A stretch of 34,285 nt of DNA from an uncultured Bacilli bacterium (GTDB lineage Bacteria; Bacillota_I; Bacilli_A; RF39; UBA660), in the NCBI GenBank assembly GCA_947632355.1, contig CANROY010000006.1, positions 1 to 34,285 on the forward strand. Reading direction: 5' to 3'. The notes under the pieces are model-generated. The model saw nothing but the letters and a program-made list of their open reading frames with translations. It ran no database searches and was not told the origin of the DNA. The first letter of the stretch is position 1. Each line of letters begins with the position of its first letter. A program made the position numbers and the translations under genes. Below are positions 8,804 through 14,907 of the stretch, one piece after another.

Positions 8804-9265
8804 ATGAGAGAAGCAATAGGTGGTACTTGGATTTTTCAAATTGTTATTTTCTTTATTTTGCTCTTTACAGGTTATATGTGTTTATCTATAAATCATTCAA
8901 AGGCATTTAATGTAAAAAATACCATTGTAAAAGAAATAGAAAGAGCAGAAGGAGCCAATTTAAGTGATCCGGAATCGGATGAAGCAATAAAAAAAATAGT
9001 TGAATATTTAAAAGAAAATTCTTATAGAACAACTGGAAGATGTCCAGATGATTATAATGGTTATAATCGTGATGGAAGTTTAGATGAACGAAACGCTGCT
9101 TTTTGTTTAAAAAAACAAAGTGTAGCAGGAGGTTCTGATATGCCAGAAATGGTTTACTATCGTGTAGTTGTCTTCTATCAACTTGATTTACCAATATTTA
9201 GAAGTGCTTTCCAATTTAGAGTATCTGGTGATACCAAAATTATAAGCCATTCAAGAGAGGTGTAA
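8804..9265 (+). CDS. TadE/TadF-like minor pilin candidate A
   Basis: The 153-residue protein starts MREAIGGTW, followed by a hydrophobic helix (IFQIVIFFILLFTGYMCLSI) and a soluble domain with two cysteines. It is clearly related to the next gene product: both have the start MRE..x-G-x-W, 'KAF-VKN', an ER-EG segment, a CP(D/E)-Y-G stretch and a final VYYRV/VYYKV beta-type region ending in FQFRVSG/FKFDVNG. The plan is that of Tad minor pilins that follow the Flp gene. The family name is inferred from layout, not from a recognised motif. Confidence 0.6.
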   Translation: MREAIGGTWIFQIVIFFILLFTGYMCLSINHSKAFNVKNTIVKEIERAEGANLSDPESDEAIKKIVEYLKENSYRTTGRCPDDYNGYNRDGSLDERNAAFCLKKQSVAGGSDMPEMVYYRVVVFYQLDLPIFRSAFQFRVSGDTKIISHSREV

Positions 9266-9267
9266 GT

Positions 9268-9756
9268 ATGAGAGAAGGAATATCTGGTGTATGGTTAACT
9301 CAACTTGTTATTTTGTTCATTTTAATCTTTGTTGCCTTTCTTGCTTTATCATTAAATTATACAAAAGCATTTAAAGTAAAAAATGAACTTTTAACCATTA
9401 TTGAAAAAAGAGAAGGTTTTACTACAGGTTCAGATGGAAGTATTGCAATTATTAATAACTTCTTAAAAGCGAATAATTATGGGGTTACAAAAGCTTGCCC
9501 TGAAGGAAGTTATGGTGTTTCCAATTTAAATAGTGAAGCTACTGAATATGCAACAGGTGGAAGTAAGAAATATTACTATTGTGTAACAAAAGTAAAAGCA
9601 CCTTCTGAAAATTTACCAAGTAAAGTATATTATAAAGTAAATATATTCTTCTATTTTAATTTACCAATTTTAGGGGATATATTTAAATTTGATGTAAATG
9701 GTTCTACAGGAGATATTGCAAATCCTGCAGACAATTTAATCGCTAAGGAGGAATAA
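9268..9756 (+). CDS. TadE/TadF-like minor pilin candidate B (tandem paralogue)
   Basis: The 162-residue protein starts MREGISGVW, then the helix LTQLVILFILIFVAFLALSL and a soluble domain with two cysteines (KACPEG, YYCVT). It parallels the upstream protein along its full length. It begins two bases after the previous stop with a GAGGTG site inside the upstream gene, so the pair is likely translationally coupled. It probably assembles at the tip or base of the same fibre. Confidence 0.6.
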   Translation: MREGISGVWLTQLVILFILIFVAFLALSLNYTKAFKVKNELLTIIEKREGFTTGSDGSIAIINNFLKANNYGVTKACPEGSYGVSNLNSEATEYATGGSKKYYYCVTKVKAPSENLPSKVYYKVNIFFYFNLPILGDIFKFDVNGSTGDIANPADNLIAKEE

Positions 9757-9759
9757 AAA

Positions 9760-10752
9760 GTGAATGTTATAGTGTCAAATAAATATCAATCATTACTAGC
9801 TACATTAGATATTGATATTATTAAAAATATAAATGGAGAATTTGAAGTAGAAGATTTAGTAAGTCAATTTACGAACTTTTACTATAATAAGATGATATTG
9901 GATATTACGGCTTTAAAAAATTATCAAGATATAGCCACTTTACAAAACTTATCCGTTAGTATGGATGTAAGTAATATCATTTTATTATTAGATGATTCAG
10001 AAATTGTAAATTCTCCAAAATATCTATCCGGATTAATTTCTATGGGTATTTATAATTTTACAAGAAATGTGGATGCGATTAAATTCTTAATTAACAATCC
10101 AAATACGTATAAGGATGTTGCTCAATATCATCAATTAAACAATATAAATACTTCTGATGATGAAGGTGGAGATTATAATAAATTAGGATTACGTGTTATT
10201 GGTATTAAAAATGTTACGAATCATGCAGGATCTACAACCTTAACGTATTTATTAAAAAAAGAACTTGCTAAAAAATATAATGTTATTGCAGTTGAAGTGG
10301 ATGAACACGATTTTATCTATTTTAATGATAAATCTTTAAAAACAACTTCTAGTTTAGATTTACCGGCTTTTATTGCTATGAATAGTGAAGCAGAAGTTAT
10401 TTTGGTAGATTTAAATGATCGTGGAAGCATAAGTTCTTGTACAGAAGTGATTTATTTAATCGAACCGGGTTTAATTAAGTTAAATAAATTAATTCGTAAA
10501 GATAAGAGAACTTTTGAAAAATTACATGATAAAAAGATTGTCTTAAATAGAAGTATTTTAAATCAAAGAGATATAAAAGACTTTGAATATGAATCAAAAA
10601 GTAAAGTGTTCTTTAATATTCCTTGCTTAGATGATAAATTAGATAACAATAAGGTATTAGAAGAATTTTTAGTAAAATTGGGTTTTGTTCGTTTTGAAGA
10701 AAATAGTGGAGAACAAACTAAAAATAGTAAAATTTTTAATATTTTTAAATAG
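9760..10752 (+). CDS. TadZ/CpaE-like MinD-fold protein with degenerate P-loop
   Basis: The 330-residue protein starts at a GTG with AAGGAGG eight bases upstream. The first part (to about 140) looks like an atypical receiver-like alpha/beta domain (MILDITALKNY ... IILLLDDSEI). It is followed by a MinD/ParA-type region: GIKNVTNHAGSTTLTYLLKKEL sits where the Walker A loop should be, then VIAVEVDEHDF and EVILVDLNDRG. The P-loop reads NHAGSTTL and lacks the usual Lys before Ser/Thr, as happens in TadZ-type proteins that localise the pilus rather than hydrolyse ATP strongly. It is the last gene of the operon, directly before a strong terminator. Confidence 0.68.
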   Translation: MNVIVSNKYQSLLATLDIDIIKNINGEFEVEDLVSQFTNFYYNKMILDITALKNYQDIATLQNLSVSMDVSNIILLLDDSEIVNSPKYLSGLISMGIYNFTRNVDAIKFLINNPNTYKDVAQYHQLNNINTSDDEGGDYNKLGLRVIGIKNVTNHAGSTTLTYLLKKELAKKYNVIAVEVDEHDFIYFNDKSLKTTSSLDLPAFIAMNSEAEVILVDLNDRGSISSCTEVIYLIEPGLIKLNKLIRKDKRTFEKLHDKKIVLNRSILNQRDIKDFEYESKSKVFFNIPCLDDKLDNNKVLEEFLVKLGFVRFEENSGEQTKNSKIFNIFK

Positions 10753-10756
10753 TATT

Positions 10757-10793
10757 AAAAAAATACTTTCAAAAAAACGAAAGTATTTTTTTT
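10757..10793 (+). terminator. rho-independent terminator ending the Tad operon
   Basis: AAATACTTTC (10761-10770) pairs perfectly over ten bases with GAAAGTATTT (10779-10788). The stem can be extended by flanking A and T bases, and the T-run continues to 10793. It lies five bases after the tadZ-like stop codon. Confidence 0.88.
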
Positions 10794-10876
10794 ATTGCCT
10801 TAAATCGACAAAAAATTTAAACTTTTTCTGTTAATATAGCAACTTTAAGAAGGAAGGTTATTATATGTTTTAATAA

Positions 10877-10958
10877 AGAAGAAAATTCAAGGTTTCAAAT
10901 TGAAACCTTAGAAAAACTGATAATTTTTTAGCCGCAAATTGCGACCAAAAAATAAGAT
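10877..10958 (+). repeat. palindromic repeat unit 1 (A1 + B1)
   Basis: The unit starts AGAAGAAAA. Palindrome A1 (10889-10909) has core GGTTTCAAATTGAAACC with 10-bp arms around one central base. Palindrome B1 (about 10924-10952) has core CGCAAATTGCG, with two mismatched pairs further out and T6/A6 flanks. The centres are 39 bases apart. The same design recurs in unit 2, and palindrome A also recurs inside the downstream coding sequence. Confidence 0.75.
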
Positions 10959-11046
10959 AGAAGAGCGAAAAGATTCAAGGTCACAAATTGTGACCTTGAA
11001 ATAACAATGAGTTTTTGGTCAAAAGTTTTGACCAAAAAATAGAAAA
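10959..11046 (+). repeat. palindromic repeat unit 2 (A2 + B2)
   Basis: The unit starts AGAAGAGCGAAAA. Palindrome A2 (10974-11000) has perfect 13-bp arms around one base, core GGTCACAAATTGTGACC. Palindrome B2 (11012-11038) also has perfect 13-bp arms, core GGTCAAAAGTTTTGACC. The centres are 38 bases apart, as in unit 1. Neither is followed by a T-run, so they are not terminators for the + strand. Read in the matching frame, A2 encodes SRSQIVTLK and then a stop. Confidence 0.78.
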
Positions 11047-11059
11047 GAGGGCATAGGTT

Positions 11060-11953
11060 ATGAATGAAATAACATTAGAAAAAGTAGAAGTAGAAAACTT
11101 AATCTATGAAATAAGAGGAAAACAAGTAATGCTTGATAGTGATTTAGCAAGACTGTATCAATGTAAAAATGGAACAAAAGAAATAAATCAAGCAGTAAAA
11201 AGGAATTTGAATAAATTTCCAAATGATTTTTATTTTCAGTTAACAGCAGAAGAATGCAAAACTTCAAGGTTCCAATTTGGAACCTTGAACACAAATCAAA
11301 ATAAAAGGGGTACAAATATTAAGTACTTACCATATGCATTTACTCAAGAAGGTGTTGCTATGCTCGCTACAGTATTAAAAGCTCCTATAGCAGTAGAAGT
11401 AAGTATTCGAATTATGCGAGCATTTGTAGCAATGAAAAAATATATAAGCACAAATTTAATAGAACAAAAATATTATAAAAATTTAATTTTAAATCATGAT
11501 AGTAGAATCAATTTGTTAGAAGAATCATTTTCCAAATTTGAAGAAAAGCAAAAAACAAATGAAATCTATTTTAATGGTCAAATCTACGACGCCTATTCAA
11601 AAGTAGTTGATATTTTTAAAAGTGCTAAAAAAGAACTTGTAATTATAGATGGTTATGCCGATAAAACCATATTAGATTATATAAAAGAATTAAATGTAGA
11701 AGTAACATTAATTGTAAAAGAAAAAAGTTTATTACACGAACTCGATATAGAAAAGTATAATCTACAATATCATAATCTAAAAGTAGTTTATGAAAATACG
11801 TTCCATGACCGTTATTTTATATTAGATAAAGAAATCATTTACCATTGTGGAACATCACTAAATCATATCGGAGAAAAAACATTTTCGATTAATTTACTAG
11901 AAGATGAAATTGTAAAAAAATTATTGTTAGAGAAAATATATGAAAAAAATTAG
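11060..11953 (+). CDS. ORF6N-domain DNA-binding protein with PLD-like C-terminal region
   Basis: The 297-residue protein has an N-terminal ORF6N domain (about 8-115): VMLDSDLARLYQ, KRNLNKFPNDFYFQLT, then RGTNIKYLPYAFTQEGVAML, all hallmarks of this phage-type DNA-binding family. A coiled region around 140-170 links to a C-terminal alpha/beta region (ELVIIDGYADKTILDYI ... FHDRYFILD). There an HxRx4D pattern replaces the usual HxKx4D of phospholipase-D-like proteins. Such two-domain proteins are common phage or mobile accessory genes. The gene separates the Tad operon from the T4SS genes and looks like an insertion. The segment encoding SRFQFGTLN (about residues 70-78) is itself a perfect DNA palindrome matching the leader repeats, so autoregulation or recombination with the leader is possible. 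Confidence 0.85.
   Translation: MNEITLEKVEVENLIYEIRGKQVMLDSDLARLYQCKNGTKEINQAVKRNLNKFPNDFYFQLTAEECKTSRFQFGTLNTNQNKRGTNIKYLPYAFTQEGVAMLATVLKAPIAVEVSIRIMRAFVAMKKYISTNLIEQKYYKNLILNHDSRINLLEESFSKFEEKQKTNEIYFNGQIYDAYSKVVDIFKSAKKELVIIDGYADKTILDYIKELNVEVTLIVKEKSLLHELDIEKYNLQYHNLKVVYENTFHDRYFILDKEIIYHCGTSLNHIGEKTFSINLLEDEIVKKLLLEKIYEKN
11263..11289 (+). repeat. in-gene palindrome A3 matching the leader repeats
   Basis: The 27-bp perfect palindrome has 13-bp arms around one T, core GGTTCCAATTTGGAACC. It shares the outer TTCAAGGT/ACCTTGAA arms with A2. It lies 28 bases after an AGAAGA, exactly as in leader unit 2, and encodes SRFQFGTL within the ORF6N domain. Confidence 0.85.
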
Positions 11954-11991
11954 CCAAAATGTCAAAATTTACACATTTTACACCGTAAAAC

Positions 11992-12020
11992 TTGACATTG
12001 CTTTAAATAATCGCTAAAAT
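11992..12020 (+). promoter_or_regulatory. promoter of the VirB2-like gene
   Basis: A perfect TTGACA (11992-11997), 17 bases, then TAAAAT (12015-12020). It lies 38 bases after the ORF6N stop. It is the best -35 in the window. Confidence 0.85.
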
Positions 12021-12022
12021 GA
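12000..12022. repeat. 23-bp motif copy 1, shared with the virD4 upstream region
   Basis: The sequence from GCTTTAAATAATCGCTAAAA to 12022 matches 20 of 23 bases with 23800-23822. Here it covers the spacer and -10 of the promoter, so a shared regulator site is possible. Confidence 0.5.
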
Positions 12023-12052
12023 ATATAGAAATTGAGAGAGAGGTATAAAATT

Positions 12053-12448
12053 ATGAATTCATTTTTAACATTGGTAGTAGATATGCAAAATTCAACTACT
12101 GGTTTTTGTACAAATACAGCCAACATATGGCAAATAGTAGGATATGTTTTATTAGTATTTAAAATTGTTATTCCTATCTTGTTAATTGTATTTGGTATGC
12201 TTGATTTAGGGAAAGCCGTTATTGCAAGTAAAGAAGATGAAATTAAAAAAGCAACTGGTTCATTAGTAAGAAGAGCCATTGCTGCTGTTGTAATTTTCTT
12301 ATTGCCTACAATTGTTACATTTATAATTGGTTTAATAGGTGGGTTTAAAGGAACTGCTGAAAATGATTTTAATGTATGTAAAAAATGTATTACAAATCCT
12401 AATTCTGGATGTAGTGCTGCAGCAGCGATTTGGAATGCAGAAAAATAG
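12053..12448 (+). CDS. VirB2/TrbC-like two-TM pilin-type protein (stand-alone)
   Basis: I place the start at the ATG at 12053, nine bases after GAGAGAGGT, not at the tracked TTG at 12032, which overlaps that binding site. The 131-residue protein has two hydrophobic helices, IVGYVLLVFKIVIPILLIVFGMLDL and AIAAVVIFLLPTIVTFIIGLI. They are joined by a charged cytoplasmic loop (ASKEDEIKKATGSLVRR), the plan of VirB2/TrbC pilins. A small Cys-containing tail follows (CKKCITNPNSGC). The same two-helix module ends the proteins at 13750 and 14908. It has its own promoter and terminator, which fits a subunit needed in larger amounts. Confidence 0.72.
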   Translation: MNSFLTLVVDMQNSTTGFCTNTANIWQIVGYVLLVFKIVIPILLIVFGMLDLGKAVIASKEDEIKKATGSLVRRAIAAVVIFLLPTIVTFIIGLIGGFKGTAENDFNVCKKCITNPNSGCSAAAAIWNAEK

Positions 12449-12466
12449 TTAATGATAAAAGCCTTT

Positions 12467-12495
12467 AAAGCAATTTAAAAAATTGCTTTTTTTTT
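12467..12495 (+). terminator. terminator after the VirB2-like gene
   Basis: AAAGCAATTT (12467-12476) pairs perfectly with AAATTGCTTT (12480-12489) around a three-base loop, followed by a T-run to 12495. Confidence 0.85.
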
Positions 12496-12511
12496 GGGTC
12501 TATGGTATTAT
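12483..12511 (+). promoter_or_regulatory. putative promoter of the 12531 gene
   Basis: TTGCTT (12483-12488), 17 bases, TATTAT (12506-12511). The -35 lies inside the terminator's right arm. GGTGAAG just before the ATG serves as the binding site, with a leader of only about 13 bases. Confidence 0.55.
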
Positions 12512-12530
12512 TTTAGTATGGTGAAGCAAA

Positions 12531-13655
12531 ATGAAAAAAAAATTAGAAAAAATAAAAAATTTTTATCAAAATAATAAACAAAAAGTTACGTTTTTTGGAA
12601 GTATTGCACTTGTAATGCTTTTGATTATTATTACTATTGCTATAGCAATGAAATTTGTAGGGATTAAAATATCTTATGAAAAATTAGAAGAAAAGCTTGA
12701 ACAAGCAACTTATACTTATTTAATAGAAAATCCTAGTGAATTTCCAACAAGTTCTAATCCAACAATTGTTATTAGTGCTGATACTTTAATTACGAACAAA
12801 TACATAAAAGAATTAAAAAAATACGTAAAAGACTCTTCTTGTACTGCAAACGTTTTGGTGGATTATGTAAGCAATAATAATTATAAATATCAGGCTTATT
12901 TAAACTGTAAGAATTTTAAAACAGAAGATTTTATAGATGTCGTAAAAACTAATAATAAAATTTCTCAAACTGGAGAAGGCTTATATGAAATAAATAATGA
13001 GCTTGTTTTTAGAGGTCAAAATCCAAATAACTTTGTTAGTTTTGCAAATGAATTATGGCGTATTGTTAAAATAGATTCAAATAATAATATTCAAATGATT
13101 TTAACAGAATCTGATGATATTTATAATATGACAGGAGTATGGGATGATCGTTATAATTCTGAGGAAGATTTAAATTATGGAGTTAACAATTATTCTTTAA
13201 GTAGAGCACTTATAACAACAAAAGATTTTTATAACCAAAAATATAATTCCTATCAAAACTATTTATCAAAATTTGATTTATGTGCTGGTAAAAGGGCATC
13301 TACTAGTGCTGATAAAAGTGGAAGTTTAGAATGTAATGAAATTATTAAAGATCAAGATATTGGTTTACTTCCTTTGTATGATTATATGAATGCAAGTTTA
13401 GATGGTTTATGTCAAACCTCTATAAGTAAACAATGTCAAAATTATAATTATTTAGTAAATCAAAATTATAGTTGGTGGACAATGACAGCAAATATGGATA
13501 ACACTTATGAAGTATTTAATATTAGTGGAATGGGAGAAATAAATCCATATACTGCATCTTATTCAGGCCTTATTAGATATGTCATTGCCTTAAGTAGTGA
13601 TGTATTATACGCTAGTGGTGATGGAACACATGATAATCCATACACAATAAGGTAA
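12531..13655 (+). CDS. membrane-anchored extracellular protein of unknown function (pilin-like N-terminus)
   Basis: The 374-residue protein has a basic N-terminus, one helix (about 22-43, FFGSIALVMLLIIITIAIAM) continuing into a charged helix (YEKLEEKLEQATYTYLI), then a large extracellular part. This N-terminal plan resembles pseudopilins. The extracellular part contains NNFVSFANELWRIVKIDSN, a WW-containing segment (YSWWTMTAN), paired cysteines and the closing SGDGTHDNPYTIR. I recall that ending pattern from secreted proteins of uncultured low-GC gut bacteria, but I cannot give a function. It is monocistronic, bounded by a terminator on each side within the T4SS cluster, so it may be an exchangeable surface gene rather than a machine part. 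Confidence 0.7.
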   Translation: MKKKLEKIKNFYQNNKQKVTFFGSIALVMLLIIITIAIAMKFVGIKISYEKLEEKLEQATYTYLIENPSEFPTSSNPTIVISADTLITNKYIKELKKYVKDSSCTANVLVDYVSNNNYKYQAYLNCKNFKTEDFIDVVKTNNKISQTGEGLYEINNELVFRGQNPNNFVSFANELWRIVKIDSNNNIQMILTESDDIYNMTGVWDDRYNSEEDLNYGVNNYSLSRALITTKDFYNQKYNSYQNYLSKFDLCAGKRASTSADKSGSLECNEIIKDQDIGLLPLYDYMNASLDGLCQTSISKQCQNYNYLVNQNYSWWTMTANMDNTYEVFNISGMGEINPYTASYSGLIRYVIALSSDVLYASGDGTHDNPYTIR

Positions 13656-13673
13656 AGAAATTTGCCTTTTTTT
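13649..13673 (+). terminator. terminator overlapping the stop codon of the 12531 gene
   Basis: AAGGTAAA (13649-13656) pairs with TTTGCCTT (13661-13668), with one G-T pair and a GAAA loop, then Ts to 13673. The left arm includes the TAA stop (13653-13655). Confidence 0.75.
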
Positions 13674-13715
13674 GTTTCAGAATATGGATTTATACTAGTA
13701 ATAATAAAAAAAAAT

Positions 13716-13724
13716 TGATATAAT
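13716..13724 (+). promoter_or_regulatory. extended -10 promoter of the main T4SS operon
   Basis: TGATATAAT contains a perfect TATAAT (13719-13724) preceded by TG at the extended -10 position. The -35 region (TAGTAA) is poor, which is normal for extended -10 promoters. GTAGGGA before the ATG at 13750 is the binding site. Confidence 0.65.
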
Positions 13725-13749
13725 GTATTTGTGAAAAAGTAGGGATATT

Positions 13750-14892
13750 ATGAAAAAAATGCTATTATTTTTAATTACTTTTTTTATTTGTATTATTCAA
13801 GTATATGCAACAACTACAACTAATGGAGTTTCTATAGAAGAAAATACTTCTTCAAATGATAATACATTTTCATTATATTGTGCTTATAAAAATGAAAAAA
13901 TTTGGGTATCGATTAATAGAGGTTCTACAGAGGATAATGGTGAAGTGGATTCAAGTGGAGTTCCTTTTGATAACGCCCGTGATGAAACATTAAAACAACA
14001 TAATTTTATGGATGAAAATGGTAATTTAGATTGCCCAAAATATGCAATTACAAATAGTAGAGATTCTAATGTTGTACTTTATTTTTCTAATACTTTAGAA
14101 ACACTTAGAGATCAAGAAGTTTTTCATTATAGTTTAAATGCACAAAAAAGTTCTTGTACAGGAAAATGCACAGGAAATCAAAATTCAAATTCAAATGATT
14201 TTTGGACTTGTAATTATACCGGGCCTAGTGGCAATTTAACAACAAAGTATGATGGCTTATATCTTGCATATTTTCCAGACGGTGCTTTTACTGAATTAGA
14301 TTCAAATGAAATAAGTTCTGCATGTCCTGATATTTTTTTCAATAAAGTAACGCATGAAATGAAAATGGCTACTTATGATTATGCTGATTATATTAAAAAT
14401 AATAACAATTTTGATCCCACTCAACACGATTATTTATGTGGAAGCAATAAAGACAATTATGAATATTACTGCAGTGGCAATTGCAAATTTCCAAATAATG
14501 CTAATATTGATTGCAATAATGTAACGGAACAAATAAATGGAACGTCAAGCCAAAGCAATAATACGCATCATATTAATGATTTTTGTAATGAAGAAAAGGC
14601 ACAAAATGCTTTAAGATTTATTGGCTACTTATTAGTAGTTGTTAAAATATTAGTGCCTATTTTCTTAATAGTATTTGGTACTGTAGATTATTTTAAAGCT
14701 GTTGTTTCTTCTGATGCAGATGCAATAAGTAAATCAACTAAGTCTTTAATATTTAGAATTATAGCAGGAGTTATCATATTTATTATTCCTACTATAGTTA
14801 ATTTTGCTTTTGGATTAATATCAAATAATAACAGTAATATTAATAATATAAATAAATGTAGGACGTGTATATTTAGTCCAAATAAATGTTAA
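13750..14892 (+). CDS. secreted Cys-rich protein with C-terminal VirB2-like two-TM module (ectodomain-pilin fusion 1)
   Basis: The 380-residue protein has a signal peptide (MLLFLITFFICIIQVYA), then an extracellular part of about 250 residues with roughly a dozen cysteines, then a two-helix module. The helices are FIGYLLVVVKILVPIFLIVFGTVDYF and IIAGVIIFIIPTIVNFAFGLI, joined by the loop VSSDADAISKSTKSLIFR. This module lines up with the stand-alone VirB2-like protein, even to the short Cys tail (CRTCIFSPNKC). A VirB2-like module on such an ectodomain is unlike classical VirB2. It is the first gene of the main T4SS operon. Confidence 0.75.
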   Translation: MKKMLLFLITFFICIIQVYATTTTNGVSIEENTSSNDNTFSLYCAYKNEKIWVSINRGSTEDNGEVDSSGVPFDNARDETLKQHNFMDENGNLDCPKYAITNSRDSNVVLYFSNTLETLRDQEVFHYSLNAQKSSCTGKCTGNQNSNSNDFWTCNYTGPSGNLTTKYDGLYLAYFPDGAFTELDSNEISSACPDIFFNKVTHEMKMATYDYADYIKNNNNFDPTQHDYLCGSNKDNYEYYCSGNCKFPNNANIDCNNVTEQINGTSSQSNNTHHINDFCNEEKAQNALRFIGYLLVVVKILVPIFLIVFGTVDYFKAVVSSDADAISKSTKSLIFRIIAGVIIFIIPTIVNFAFGLISNNNSNINNINKCRTCIFSPNKC

Positions 14893-14907
14893 AAAAGTAG
14901 GGATAAT

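Larger units (their letters stand above)
10794..11059 (+). other. long palindrome-rich leader of the ORF6N gene
   Basis: No intact gene is present here. An AT-rich start contains a possible weak -10 (TAATAT near 10832), then AAGAAGGAAGG before ATG-TTT-TAA at 10865, a two-codon open frame. After it come two tandem repeat units, each with two palindromes, which end just before the AAAAGAGGG ribosome binding site of the ORF6N gene. Reading past the two-codon frame after losing one T of its TTTT run gives a 21-codon frame containing SRFQIETLE, similar to part of the ORF6N protein. Confidence 0.6.

Noticed and set aside
10889-11038. Leader palindromes as rho-independent terminators
   Set aside because: Stems are followed by A-rich or mixed sequence, not T-runs; a single good terminator already lies at 10757-10793.
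10877-11046. CRISPR array
   Set aside because: Only two imperfect units, each made of two different palindromes, with no constant repeat separated by unique spacers and no cas genes.
12032-12052. TTG start for the VirB2-like gene
   Set aside because: The TTG overlaps the GAGAGAGG binding site of the ATG at 12053, which has ideal spacing.
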